Notes: generated by a model not told the origin, from the letters alone. DNA of 64,000 bases from Bimastos eiseni (GCA_959347315.1 OY365806.1:37046505-37110504); one strand, 5' to 3'; positions 34,021 through 46,339 are shown, counted from the stretch's first letter. Program-made: numbers and translations.

Positions 34021-34735
34021 GAAATGTCATTTAAAGTCGAATCTTGTAATGATTTCAATTCTGATCTAATGCAGTTCAACGATCGGGCAATGAGTGATGA
34101 TGAGTCAGAGTCTGGGTGTCCTCGAGGTTTGGATGTCGACTGCCTGCAACTCAACCCATCAAAAACCCAATTTATCTGGCTGGGCACTCGCCAGCAGCTT
34201 ATAAATTTTTAGCTGCAATTACTGCTGTCTTGCCCCTCTATATATTTTCTCTGTTGTCCGGGACCTTGAGTCACGTTAGACCAAGAGCTTAACTTTGCTT
34301 CTCATATTCACCGTCACTGTTGTGATTCAAAGTAGACCAGTTGCGTCAACTCCACACTGTTGCTCGGTCGCCAACTCCAGACGCCATAGTTACTGTTATC
34401 CACGCCTTCATCACAGCCAGACTAGATTGCTGTTGCTCGCTCTGTACAAGCCCGCCAGCTCCATGTGCGGTTGCGGTGCCTGGACCGGGTCCTGCGCTCT
34501 GCTGCACGTCTTGTCGGACGCATTCAGAAATTTGGCCATGCCTCCGGCTATATGCTGGATGTGCTCCACTGGCTTCCCTCCAACAGTGAATTTCGTACCG
34601 TAACATCGCTTTGGTCCGACACCTTGTTAAGTCTCGCCCCTGCCAATCTTTACGATCTCTGCTACTATACTTTGAGTGCACCTGATCGCCGTAACATTGA
34701 GAAGTCCCTTAATCCTGCCGATCCTTCACAGTGAA
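34021..34735 (+). pseudogene. Fragment of a non-LTR retrotransposon reverse transcriptase
   Basis: GCPRG (from the G-V-P-Q-G motif) is followed directly by DVDCLQLNPSKTQFIWLGT, so the YADD segment is deleted. Then, with frameshifts, DAIVTVIHAFITARLDCC, RLVGRIQKFGHASGYMLD and VLHWLP, typical of the RT thumb region of CR1/L2/Jockey-like elements. Several stops and frame changes. Confidence 0.8.
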
Positions 34736-34739
34736 TGGT

Positions 34740-34899
34740 TTGGGAGGCGCTGATCTAATACCATGGAATTCTGCAATGCATAAACCCTTAGTATAACCTA
34801 GAAAAACATTTGGATATTATGCGAGTTTCGTAATATTTTTATAAAAATATTCGAAATGCCATAGCGAGAAAAGCCACGTCTATATTCCATAGTCTATCG

Positions 34900-34937
<38 letters not shown>

Positions 34938-37470
34938 AATGGACAGTAACTTAGCTGCGCGCTCATTATGCTCATTTGATGATAACATCTATATATAGCG
35001 CTGCAATCAAAAGCATTGGACATCAATGAATGAAAAGCAATGTTTTTGCTACATATGTAAAGCTGGGTTACCTCGACAGGCAGCAATGTGTAGGCCAAAC
35101 TTATTATTATATAGCTATATAAATGTAAGGTATATCTGCGAAACTACACCTAGGCCTACTACTTCAGGTTAACTACTACAACTACTTCAAGTCTTCTCTG
35201 ATTGATCAAGTATATAGTAGAAGTGAGTATTAGAAATAGTATTACTGATGGCAGTATATAATACTATATATAGTGGAAGCAGTCATAGTAGCAATAGTTC
35301 TTGGTTCTTTTATTGTTATTTGCTTTAGTCAATTCTGCGATGAAACGTGATACTAAGTTTTGTCAATTCATAGGTTATGCCTTGCGATTGTGATGATGAT
35401 GATGATGGTAATAATAGCCTGTCAACTGCAATCGATCAAGGTAAGTTTTCTCAAGTCAATCAAGGTATATCTTCCATAATATTGATCAAGGTAAGTCTTC
35501 GTTAGTTAATCAAGGTAAATAGTCTTCGTTGGTCAATCAAGGCAAGTCTTCTCTAGTCGCTCGGGTTGTTCGATAAGGCTTCTGACGGATCGTTTTGTGG
35601 CCCAGAGGATATTGAACTTCAATACGAGGACGACTCTGACGGAGTTGGATTGCGTAGTTTGGCTAAGGATGAGGGCGCTGTAAAACTCAATGAATCCTAG
35701 TTCGCTCTGAACCAATCTGGAGTCCACAGAGCACATTCTGGAGTTTCATATAAATCTTCTAACTACAATGTAAAGTAAATTAGGCACAACAATTAAACGT
35801 TCTCCCGATGGGTCCCACAGTTTGGCTTGACGTCTTAACTCGCTATACTAGACATAATAATTGTAAATGACCTAATCTTGCGTTTCCTTGTCAGAACTCG
35901 ATTCCCCTCTATACCAGGAAACCAATTGTACTCTTGGGGTCTGATGGAAAACTCCCAGGTGTTGCAACCTTACATCCTAATAGGAAGGTATTCGATTCAC
36001 CTGGGATGTGTTTGGAGACAACCTGACTGAATCACATTTATATATAGGCCTACCTCATAGGCATACCACCGGTATGCATGCAGAAACCATGTCAATGTTC
36101 TAATAAGTAGAAGAAGTAGAATGAGCGCTAGAACAAGAACAGAGATATAGGAAAAGTATAAAATGGAGAGAAGGATGGAAGGAGAAGAGTGCAAAAAAAC
36201 ACACATCTCGAAACAAATGATACTATCTTAATGGTAACTGAATCTCTGGGTTGAAAATGCATTTAAAAAGAATAAAATTCATTGCATTGCAATGGAATAC
36301 AGAAACTAGTATAGTCAACTGACCAATCAAATTTGATCACACTACAATAAATATTCTTGTTTTCTGTAAGATAAAACTCTTGCCATGTCTTTCTTGCATC
36401 TCCTTTTCTGACCTTATCTTGTCATACTTTACATTGCCCTGGCATACTTTACCTTGGATACCGTTCTTTACCTTGCCTTAATTGTCTTGCTCGACTTTAT
36501 AACACCTTGCTCTTAATTTCTTCAACACCTGACGAATCGAAAAGTGGTCTGTTTTGCGACTGCGCAAGTGTGCCGAGTGGGTAATAACAATTATGTTGAC
36601 TCCACTTACATGTGCGCATGTATATACAATGTGCACACACAATGCAAACCTATATAGGCCAATACAAAGTGCATCGTAATATGCAGTACAAATATAGGAC
36701 CTACACTCACAAAGTACATCACACGCATCATATATATGTATGTATACCTTAGTATATGTATACATATATCCATGGATAAATATATCAGCCACCTGTTTGC
36801 AAGTGTCATTCACTTTCTTCTTGGAAATCGCCTTGTTGTGCTGACGAATGATCTCTTCACTTGGGTCCTTGTGATTCCTACAGTTCGCCGTGTATTTATC
36901 ATCGTAGTATATCTTTGTTTGGCTCGAAGCTGAGAACTTCTTAAATGCATCGCCTTCAGATACGGATGTAACGTCGTCTTGTTATCTGTAATGTCCTACG
37001 TTGCGTCTCAAGTTGTCAGATCCTTCAAATCTGTCAGATCTTGCAACTTAACCGGCGGCAAAAAGAAGTCAAGGCGCCACAACCCCCACATTCGTCGACA
37101 CGTGATCAATTCCCGAACGTCTTCGCATCGCAATTTACAATTGACGCAAATGTGGCCCATATTATTATATATATAGCGATCGTAAAATGGCATTCGACCC
37201 ATCGACCCTGCTCCCTTTTCAATGAACTCATGTCGGGTGAGAACCTTCGCCATCGCTGCCCATTTGAATGAGTGTCAGACAGTGCAAGGCGTCGCTACCA
37301 TTGAGGCACGGAGACGCGTGCCGCACCTGGAATTTTTCATATTTATTTATTGCAATATTTTTTCCAGTGAAAAAAAACTTGAGCTGCCAGGCATTGACAG
37401 CGTTACCGCAGACTGCTAACAGTTTGATATAAAAATAATTTTGCGGTGGTATATTCGTTGCATAAATTTG
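34740..37470. other. Gene-free intergenic segment
   Basis: TA run at 34904-34932, a short TCAATCAAGGTAAGT series at 35425-35545, otherwise unassigned AT-rich DNA. No FGF signal-peptide exon recognised. Confidence 0.5.
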
Positions 37471-37479
37471 CATTAGCCT

Positions 37480-37623
37480 CAGAAGCGGCGATCTCGGAGA
37501 GTTCGAGGGGGACAAGTCCCCCCACCTTTTACAGAGCTGGGACAATTCATACGTGTGTCCCCCACATTTCCTACTCCTTTCATTGGGTGTCTCTCCACCT
37601 GTCAAGCGAGATCGCAGCCTCTG
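37480..37623. mobile_element. hAT-type MITE, copy A (144 bp, perfect 8-bp TSD)
   Basis: CAGAAGCGGCGATCTCG at one end, the inverse of CAGAGGCTGCGATCTCG at the other. The flanks are both ATTAGCCT (37472-37479 and 37624-37631). Homologous in inverse orientation to 45177-45309, sharing GACAGGTGG, the ACACCCAAT region and GACTTGTCCCC. Confidence 0.9.
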
Positions 37624-37631
37624 ATTAGCCT

Positions 37632-40600
37632 ACTGCATGTATGATCTAGCCCCCGGTGACCTCCACTGTCTTCCAGCTTTGAACAGTACCACTTTTGCCT
37701 GATTATGACGACATCGTCGCCGACAAATGATTATTGTTGCACTGTCACTTACCAAAAAAATCTTGGTGTTAGGAAGGAGCTACAGTAGTAGTTCCTCCCC
37801 AACCTCCATCGCATCCAATTTGCCTAAATTCCTGCCATCTAATCCTAGCAACGCCACTGGTGTACGGCCATTTAAGGATTTCGACGTAAAGCCTCAAAGT
37901 CCTTTATTAATCACGATCGACCTCTCACACTTTATTACAACAATAAACCTATAGATTTACTTTACCTCCGTCAGACGTTCAGAAGAACACACCTCAGCTG
38001 ATCGTAGAAAGTGCGGAGTAATTGTGCCTGAAGGCCTTCGTCAGGTTCTTCACATAGTAACTTCTCTTGGCGAATGCTTTTGACTGCTTTTGAAGACTTG
38101 GTTGCTTAACTCGGTAACACTATGCTATATATCTCTTTGCAACTAATTCTCACATGGTCTAGATGGGAGCGGAGCTGATGGATAAACGCAAATGGCAAAT
38201 TAAGGACCTGAAAAGTAAGAACTCGCCGATAGCAATTATGAAACACAAGTAAAAAGTCTCACTTTTTGGTGGAGGCCCTATGTGGTGGAGATCTCTATAT
38301 GCTATGGAGACCTTATATTGTGGAGGCCCTATGTATATGTATGTGGTGGGAGCCTCTATGTGGTGATCCCTATGTGGTGGGGGTCTCTGTGCATTGACAC
38401 ATTTTGACCCTGCCTTAATCGGGGCCTGCAGTTTTACTATTATTTTGCTCATCTTCAGCTCACTGCATCAGTTTAATCAGTAGGTTGGTAACTATCAAAT
38501 TAATAACTTGGGCGTTGAATAATGGACAAACTGAGGTACAGAGCTGAGAATTGACTAGTCGGGCGCCTTGCATTGATGCCGACAGTTAAATTCAACTTCT
38601 GACATAAGTTGTCACCATTCGTTTATACTGTATGCTTGTAATCATGCTGCGGTTTGTCAGTTTGAAATTGAACGGCAAATATTATTATTTAAAGTTAGAG
38701 TAAAATATCTTTATAAGGTGTGTTATGCAAAGTTCATAGAAGTTTGAGACATTTTCACGAAATTTGATCGTTGCGTATCGAAATCCAAGCATCAATAGGC
38801 ATATATTTCGCTTTCGGCTGCTTCACACAACAAGATGCGCTGTAACAGAAGCAGCCCAGAATCAATTATTGATTCGAACGAAACTGTTGCTCGGGAGCCC
38901 AGTTATATATGATTAGACTTGTCTCTGAATTATCTCTTCCATAAATAAATATTTCTAAATCTGGTATGCCATTTATATACGATATATTCAGTGCTTAAAG
39001 TGTGCCTGGACGGTCATGGACGGAGTCCAAGCACTTGTTTTCACGCCAGCCATCCAGCCACTTATTTGGTCAGCACAGTCTGGACGCCGTCCATGACCGT
39101 CCATAGAACAGTGCAATTTATCTACGTTATCATCAACAGCATTTAATTATTTAATTAATTATTTAATTAGTTTTCAGAAATGGCATACATGAGTATTTTA
39201 ATAATTTTAAAGTTTACTAGTCAGCAGCTGCTGATACCAAACGCTGCTCAAAAATTCAAGTTGTCACTCTAATTGCACATTTACTCGCTCACATTGACGT
39301 AAACAAAAGGGTGTTGATGTGTAATTTAACCTTTAAACCGCTAGGCCTCTGCGCTTAGCTTAAGTGCACGATAGTCGCTAGTATGAGTCTATAATAGTTT
39401 AATTATTGTTATGAATTATAGGCCTATTATTTCTGATCGGTAAGGCCTTACGGCTTTAGCGATCATTATAATAGCTTACATGAAATGTAAGCTATAGAAA
39501 GTTAGCAACCATGCCTGGAAAGCGTTGCGTCGAATAAGATATCGCCACATTCTTCAGACCTAAGAATAAAACAGTCTGTAGCCGATGTCTCGCAGCCTGG
39601 AATGGCAGATCTGTTACGATACAATTAGGCAACACGGCTTACGATCCACGATGTGTCAGGAAGAGGACTGAACTTATGAGACTATATGGCAGAAGTTAAT
39701 TTAACAACCACCGGTGCAGTGCTCTTACTGTTGGTGAGCCTTTGTTTGACAAACTTTTTTGATATTTCAAATAAATTCAAATCTAGCTAGGTCATAATTG
39801 ACTAGAACAAGTTCCTCTGTAAATGGAGCACAGTATATAAGCTACTGTGCAAATGAGGGGGCATTCGGAAAAAGAGTACACACAAAAATTACGCGATTCG
39901 CGCGTTTTTTCGCAGTCTTCATTTTTAATGGAACTTCTAAATATTTGAACTATCTGTACATTCCTCTTAATGTAGGTGTGCTTCTGTTTGACAAACTCTT
40001 TGATATTCTAATTAGACTAAATTCAAAACTTATTCTTTGAAATTTCAGTTGATATTAAAATGATAAATTAAATATACTATTTCAAACAGTAACACTTTTT
40101 TAGGTTTAGGCTACACTTGGTTTCGTTAAAAGTACGCTGGACAGTATGATACATGCTAAATTAATGAATGTAACTTTTGAAAACTGAACATAGTAGGCTA
40201 CAGTCTTAGTATGTATACCTTCATTAACAGATACGTGTTTTTGAACCTAATTAAAAAGTCATCAGTGCTTGTTGTTGCACTGTGCATTGCTGAGCTTAAT
40301 ATTTAAACAATATTTAAGAAATTCTGTTATAACTAAGCGTAGTTCCTGAAGTATCAAGGGATGCTTCTTTATCCCTGTCATACAGAACGGTTACCGTACC
40401 TTATCCGCAGAATGTAGTTCATGGCTCTGGTAGGTCTTTAAATGCTTGAAGCCGACATAACAATAATATTTGACGCAGACAACAATTCAAGCTATGTCAT
40501 TATTGACTAGGACACGCACATCTGCAAAGAGGCACAGCAGCACAGTGCTCTGTAATGGGGGAGGCATTCGGAAAAAAGGAGGACACGCAAATAATTTCGC

Positions 40601-42900
40601 ACTCTTTTCCCCTCAGGCTTTCAAAACGCTGACGCTGGCTCCCGTGTCGACAATTTCACCAATGCAAATAAATCTCTGTCTGCACTAAAGCACAGCAAAT
40701 AGTTAACGACAGATGGTTAACGGACTAGAGCTTCACGACCAAACTGTTATTTTTCGCCCATTGTATTTGTCCAAATAAAACCTGGATTGTTGATAATAAT
40801 GCTTGCAAATCCAGCTTCTGCTTCAGCAAGAACTCTATTTCAGCAAGCATTATTTTCATCTATATATGGCCTATAATCTATTTAGGAAGAATTTCGTTTA
40901 GCAATCATATTTCTATTCAAGTATCATAGTTTTAGTTATCAACTTATCATCAATCCAACTTCTTTTATACCGAATAGCCAAGAGCATACAGTGGACAAGT
41001 AATAATTTATTGGCTTTGAACCCATAGTTATTGTCGTCAGCTACGCCTAATTGCCTATTGGTTATGTTGATGATCTGCCATTGCAATTTTTACTTCTTGA
41101 CTTCTTTTAACATTAGCGTCCAGGAACCTCGTTTTGCACACTTCAAGCACTGGATATATTCGAAAAGAACACGAATGTATTGCAATGTGTATTGACGAAA
41201 ACAAATGCAACGCAGCGCACGAAGCCTTTAGTCAACCCAGCTTGTGGTATCTTTCTTATAGTGCAGCAGTGGGCCTACGGATGACGTTTTATGTCTTTAT
41301 TACTACTCAATAGATAACGTGTGAAACACTTGCTCTCACGACCTCTTTCGCACCTTGGGAGGCCTCGAACTTAGATATGAATGGCCTAAAACAAGTGCCT
41401 CCGTTATACAAGCAGCTACGGATGGAGGGGTTAAAAACAAGGACTCCTGCATGCCACGATTATATTTAAATTAAATTAATAGAAATAATGTCAAAATTTT
41501 TAGAGAAAACTTAGCAAACTAAAATTTGCATATAAAACTATTATATTAATGTATCTTTGCCGTCCTAGGACGGTCAAGTCAGTTCCCTTTTGCTTCCACT
41601 TTTCTCCCTTTCCCCCTTTCCTCAACTTTATCCCATTTCCACCATCCAATTCAATGTTCCCTCTAACGTTTTTGTGATAGTGAGTGCCCAAATTTGTTTA
41701 GCAACATTTTAGAAATGGTTCACACTTTCTGCGCAGGTCCGCGCTGAATTGAGATGATAGTTACATTAAGACCGTGTCTAAAAGTCTATTAAATTCTTGT
41801 GTGCGCTGGCTTCACGGGAACACATCATGCGAGCTCCTATTCCATTCCTCCCTATTTCTGTTAGTGAGAAATCTATCTAGTCTATCACTTATGCTTCCAT
41901 TCATAAACATATGCTAGCGTACCCGCCGCATAGGACATAGTGGCCTAGGCTGCCCAAGACCATTGAGACATGAGACTTGGTTCAACGCTTGGTGTCAGAT
42001 TGACCCTCCATCTAACTTCGAACCCGGAACACGGACTAAGGAGCGCATCCGATCAAAGCTCAGTCTTATCGCTGATTACGGCCCCTTGAGAAGTCAACGA
42101 CTGAACGAAGGGGTCTCATTGCCCCCTCCCCCCAGCCCTCCCTCCATCCACACCCTTGAAACTGTGATTACGATCGATCACATAACCATTCTCCTAACCG
42201 CTTGTCGCAGATCAATTTATCTTCAACGACGGGTCAATGGGTTCAATGCGATTGGACAAGACCTTAGCTCGATTGAACTAGAAGCTAATCAATATCTTAA
42301 GCGTATATATATATATACGTATATCAGTATATAAGGATGTGGATGCATATAATTATATCGGCCTACATATAGATACAAACATATATATATATATATATAT
42401 ATGAACATTCATTATTATAAGCAATGTTACGCATGCACATTATTATTTGCACATATGTAAAAACATTCTCTATATTTAGAATGGAATGCTAAGAATGTGA
42501 GTCGGTGTCTCTTCAAATCAGAAGTTTTATTGATCTCCTAATTGTTCTTGACGCTCGATTGGTTCCAAACAATCTCGCCATTTAAGCTGATTAATTAGCA
42601 ATGCAGTCGATTATGAAAGCTGAGCGAAGATACCGGCAGATGATTTATAAGTATACATGAATGTGTGTGAGCTAATATAGCGCCTTTATTAGACGAGTTA
42701 AAGGTATTATATGCATAACCATATCGATGCATACACACATACATACATACGTGCATATATAAACCCAACATTCTGTAGGGTCTTTACATGCATGGTCATG
42801 GTCCATCATGGGTCTAAGCTCCGTGGTGTCCAGGCTGTCCACTTCACCTGGATCCTCATTTCCAGAGTATTCATCTGCTTCTGTCTTTGCACTGAATTTC
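37632..42900. other. Gene-free intergenic segment with several small repeats
   Basis: 38267-38395: CTATGTGGTGGAG minisatellite. 39008-39102: hairpin with 22-base arms. 39799-39930 and 40503-40608: diverged direct repeat sharing ATTGACTAG, CTGTAA and GGCATTCGGAAAAA. 42375-42402: TA run. No gene recognised. Confidence 0.55.
39008..39102. repeat. Near-perfect inverted repeat (22-base arms, 51-base loop)
   Basis: 39008-39029 and 39081-39102 are reverse complements with one mismatch (GGACGGTCATGGACGG plus six bases). Pairing does not continue outside the arms. Confidence 0.9.
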
Positions 42901-42938
42901 ATGGTATCCGACCAATAACCCCCGCCCTACAACCCCCC

Positions 42939-43114
42939 AGGAAAATAACTCCTTAGGAAAATAACCCCCTAGGAAAATAACTCCCTAGGAAAATAACTCC
43001 CTAGGAAAATAACCCCCTAGGAAAATAACTCCCTAGGAAAATAACTCCCTAGGAAAATAACCCCCTAGGAAAGTAACTCCTTAGGAAAATAACTCCCTAG
43101 GAAAACAACCCCCA
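42939..43114. repeat. 16-bp minisatellite with a three-unit higher-order pattern
   Basis: Eleven units of AGGAAAATAACTCCCT. Units differ at one site (ACTCC or ACCCC) in the order T-C-T-T-C-T-T-C-T-T-C, a perfect period of three units (48 bp). Confidence 0.95.
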
Positions 43115-43149
43115 ATGTCTCTTCTGACACTGTTAGGGTCACTTATACC

Positions 43150-43242
43150 AGGCAGGCATGCAGGCAGGCAGGCGGGCGGGCGGGCAGGCAGGCGGGCGGG
43201 CGGGCAGGCAGGCGGGCGGGCGGGCAGGCAGGCGGGCAGGCA
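43150..43242. repeat. GGCA/GGCG tetranucleotide array with 20-bp higher-order unit
   Basis: The unit (GGCA)2(GGCG)3 recurs about three times in succession, flanked by simpler GGCA. Located 35 bases after the 16-bp minisatellite. Confidence 0.9.
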
Positions 43243-44134
43243 TTCTGAATCTAAAGTATGTCCTAAACGTTTTTACCAATCTGTTCTCATCGCCCTGTTG
43301 CAATTTAATTAGTTATATTTCCGATTACGCTTCTTCTATCTTTTCATCGCTCTAAAGTTTAAACGGACGGCCTCATATATTATGCCTATCTCAAAGCCGA
43401 CGCTGATCGCTCTCTCTATAAACGTATTCATAGATTGAAGCGCATCTGATCTCAATGCGACTTCCTCTTTTCCTCACCGATTTTATTTTTAGCTTGAGAA
43501 GATTATTCCTACGACTAACAGCACACAGAAGCTAATTAGATTATGAGTGCTGTAAAAATTCATAGATCACGATTACGAAAGGCTTGTAGGCCTACATTAT
43601 GGATGGTTCACATTTTGAAGACTATTTTTGGCAAATATGTCTTGTTTCGATCAGGCCAGAGGGGGTATTTGTACGGAGGTAATTTCTCTAGGGGTTGCAG
43701 GCCGGGAGTTATTGGCCGAGGGTTTATGGCCGGGGGTTTATTGGCCAGGTTTTCTTTACCTAGAACTGAATTTCTTTCTTTTATACCTTTATACATGGAG
43801 TATCTGCACCCAAACCGTTCGATCCTCCCAAAGGGTAACTTCATACTTGGGACAGATGCTGATACTGTCCAGTATCCGATACGTGATACATGCATGTTAT
43901 GCATATTATGTATATTATGCATATTATGCATGCATACATATGTTGATATATTTATATTATTGCGCATACTCACCGGTACACAAGCACTTGATGCGCACAT
44001 ATACAAAGGCTTGGTATCGGCCAATATATGTTGGCCTATATATAATATATTGTATAATATTATGTGTATATAATATAATATGTGCTGTTAGAGACCGACT
44101 GACTGTTTATTCAATACTTTGCTGAATACGTAAC

Positions 44135-44168
<34 letters not shown>

Positions 44169-44618
44169 GTCATAATTTTATAACCTATATATCTATGTAT
44201 ATGTTAATGCGTTTACATAGCAGGCATTCTTAGCTAAATATTAGCGATATCGCCCAGGGATGTACTGTGGCTATGGAGGTACTTCAGTTCTTACCTCCTG
44301 CAGAGGTTAAACCAATTTATCGATCTCACCAACGGCTTGTTTTTGGCATCTGTTAAGGCCAGTCGAGGCCAACAAGCAGGCTTTTGTCTAAGGCCAGCCA
44401 ATAATCTAATCCAACGTGATCTCAGCCAATCAAATGATTTATATATAACCGTAACCATGGTGAAGGGACATCACAACCAATTGGCGATCTCTCCAATTGA
44501 AACGAGCAGCCCAGGGGTCCGCCTTAATACGACAGAGTAGCCCTCTATAGGGAGACCAACCAACCGATTTAGTATGCCAGTCCATTATCTCTGTCTGTTG
44601 TTTGATTTTTTAACGACA

Positions 44619-44700
44619 CCGTTCCATATCGAAGATGATTTGATGTCGCCCTCCTCCTTTCTCCAGGCTTGGGACTGGCACTGTTAAAGTCCAAACGGTG
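44619..44700 (-). repeat. Dispersed repeat R1, copy 1
   Basis: Contains the reverse complement of CAGTCCCAAGCCTGGA-AAA followed by GAGGAGGGCGAC and GTGTCGTTAA; the same segment in opposite orientation is at 49775-49852. Resembles a motif I associate with non-LTR elements, but that is from memory. Confidence 0.65.
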
Positions 44701-45176
44701 GAGGAGTCGATTATCTCTTGATCCTCCTTTAAGGATTGTCATGTATCGCTGCGGTTTAGATACGGTGGTACACGTATACCAACGGTGATCCATTAGTTGT
44801 CGCCCAGTGACGTTGTCTTAAAACAAGCCCAATTGGTCGTCAAATGCTCCAAAATGCTGTTTCTGTCAGCTGGAGTCCACACCAGAACCTGCTGGAAAAT
44901 GTGCGATGTCCCCATAATAATTAACTTCATTCTCGCCCATAATAATTAACTTCGAAACGGGTTCTTTCTCGTCTGTTGCTTTTGATCTGACCTTTTCTGG
45001 TCGTCCGCCAAACAATCGACTTCTTTACCTGGGGAATAGTGGCGATACAATAAAAAGAAAGTTTGACAACCACTGCTTCATAATGGGATAATTATGCTTT
45101 GGCCAATCTGTAACAGATTTGTTGTATCCATCACATACGTTGACCTTCGTTGGTCCCAGAAGACATTGGTCATTTT

Positions 45177-45309
45177 CAGAGGCGGCGATTTCGTTTGACA
45201 GGTGGGAGGGGACACCCAATAAGAGGGGTAGGAATGTGGGTCGGGGACACACGTATAACGTGGGGACTTGTCCCCTTCGACACCCCCCTCCCCCAGATCG
45301 CCGCCCCTA
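45177..45309. mobile_element. hAT-type MITE, copy B (133 bp)
   Basis: CAGAGGCGGCGAT at the left end, ATCGCCGCCCCTA at the right (the final G of CTG mutated to A). Flanks GTCATTTT and GTCATCTT form a 7/8 target duplication. Same family as 37480-37623. Confidence 0.85.
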
Positions 45310-46122
45310 GTCATCTTGCATCAAAGACGCTCATTTGATCTTACAGTATAGTGTTATCTAATAACTTGATCTTGGTCCATTTAGGCTCAGTGGTCAAAAG
45401 AGTTCGGTCAGAATGGTATTGGGTTTCGGGCAGTTGGGCATTGTTGCCAATTGGTCATCAAATGCTCCAAAATGCTGTCTTTGTCAGCTGGAGTCCACAC
45501 CAGAACCTGCTGAAAGTGTACGATGTCCCCATAACACAACCTTTGAGTATGAGACGCCTGCGTGGGGTATGACCAGATCATGGAAAGACTGTTAGTTGAC
45601 AGAATGAAGCTTTTCAATTGACCATTAGCAAGATTTCAAGCAAAAAGAAACAAAGAATCCATGCAGATTAAGCGGCATAAAATTTATATAAGAGTAGACA
45701 TAAACTTTCTAACTTAAGCAGAGGCATTGGCCTACTACTCGGCAAATCACCGGACTACATGATCTTCATTCGCACATAATCACGCTATAACTAGCTAGCA
45801 TCAGGAACTGATCATTAATGAGATGATGATTATAATTACGACGACGACGATGATGATGATTTGTGCATTTATATAGCGACCTCTTGAACGGGCTGAGATT
45901 TTTACCAACGTCAGTGTGGGATAAATTGCTTCGTTGCTTGTAACGAAATTCATTATTCCTTTGCAATGGCCTCTCTCCTTGCTATAGAGGTTTTCCCAAA
46001 CTTAGAGGTTTTCCCAAACTTAGAGGTCTTCCCAAACTGCATCTAAAGATCGCTCCTTCCTTCCATCCACTTCGAAGAGGTTGCTAACGGTGGATGTAGG
46101 CCAATCTGTAACTTATGTTTAG

Positions 46123-46339
46123 GCGACTCCAATCGACGCCGATCTGTCCCTCCGACATCCATCGATGCGTCGAAGGGTCACTTCCAGCCCCCATCACTCC
46201 GGAGGGGGACGGAGAGACCCGCAAGAGGCCGGCGACCCCATCACGCAGTACTACGTTCTCTACCACACCTGCTCAAGACGTCTCGTTCGAATATTTGGCG
46301 GGAAAATAGACGCCAGAGGAAAACAGGAAAATACATACA
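46123..46339 (+). CDS. FGF8-like exon with start of the trefoil core
   Basis: The acceptor is ACTTATGTTTAG at 46111-46122, with an in-frame TAG spanning the junction, so the exon cannot extend upstream. A basic, Ser/Pro-rich stretch ([10 protein letters not shown]) precedes [19 protein letters not shown]. The pattern YxLYxxxSxxxV followed by K-I-D-A aligns with YQLYSRTSGKHV and R-I-N-A of FGF8. Donor ACA|GTAAGT, phase 1. Confidence 0.8.

Larger units (their letters stand above)
42907..43750. repeat. Inverted arms flanking tandem arrays
   Basis: 42909-42952 (CCAATAACCCCCGCCCTACA, then ACCCCC) is matched in reverse by 43678-43750 (read on minus: GGCCAATAACTCCCGGCCTG, then CAACCCC). The arms enclose a 16-bp minisatellite and a GGCA/GGCG array. 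Could be a foldback element. Confidence 0.5.
43751..46122. other. Segment upstream of the first recognised FGF exon
   Basis: Holds TA runs (44136-44166), repeat R1, a MITE, and a direct repeat of about 95 bases: 44830-44920 and 45432-45540, sharing CAAATGCTCCAAAATGCTGT and GTCAGCTGGAGTCCACACCA. 45985-46038 is a 19-bp tandem triplication (GAGGTTTTCCCAAACTTA). The FGF signal-peptide exon may lie here or further left, but none was convincing. Confidence 0.55.

Noticed and set aside
44530..44556. TTAATACGAC...CTATAGGGAGACC, reminiscent of a phage T7 promoter or vector contamination
   Set aside because: The two halves are separated by extra bases, so it is not a T7 promoter, and flanks are ordinary genomic sequence.
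45365..45425. GGCTCAGTGGTCA...GGTTTCGGGCAG as a tRNA-like SINE head
   Set aside because: B box too degenerate to support; kept only as part of the 95-bp direct-repeat neighbourhood.
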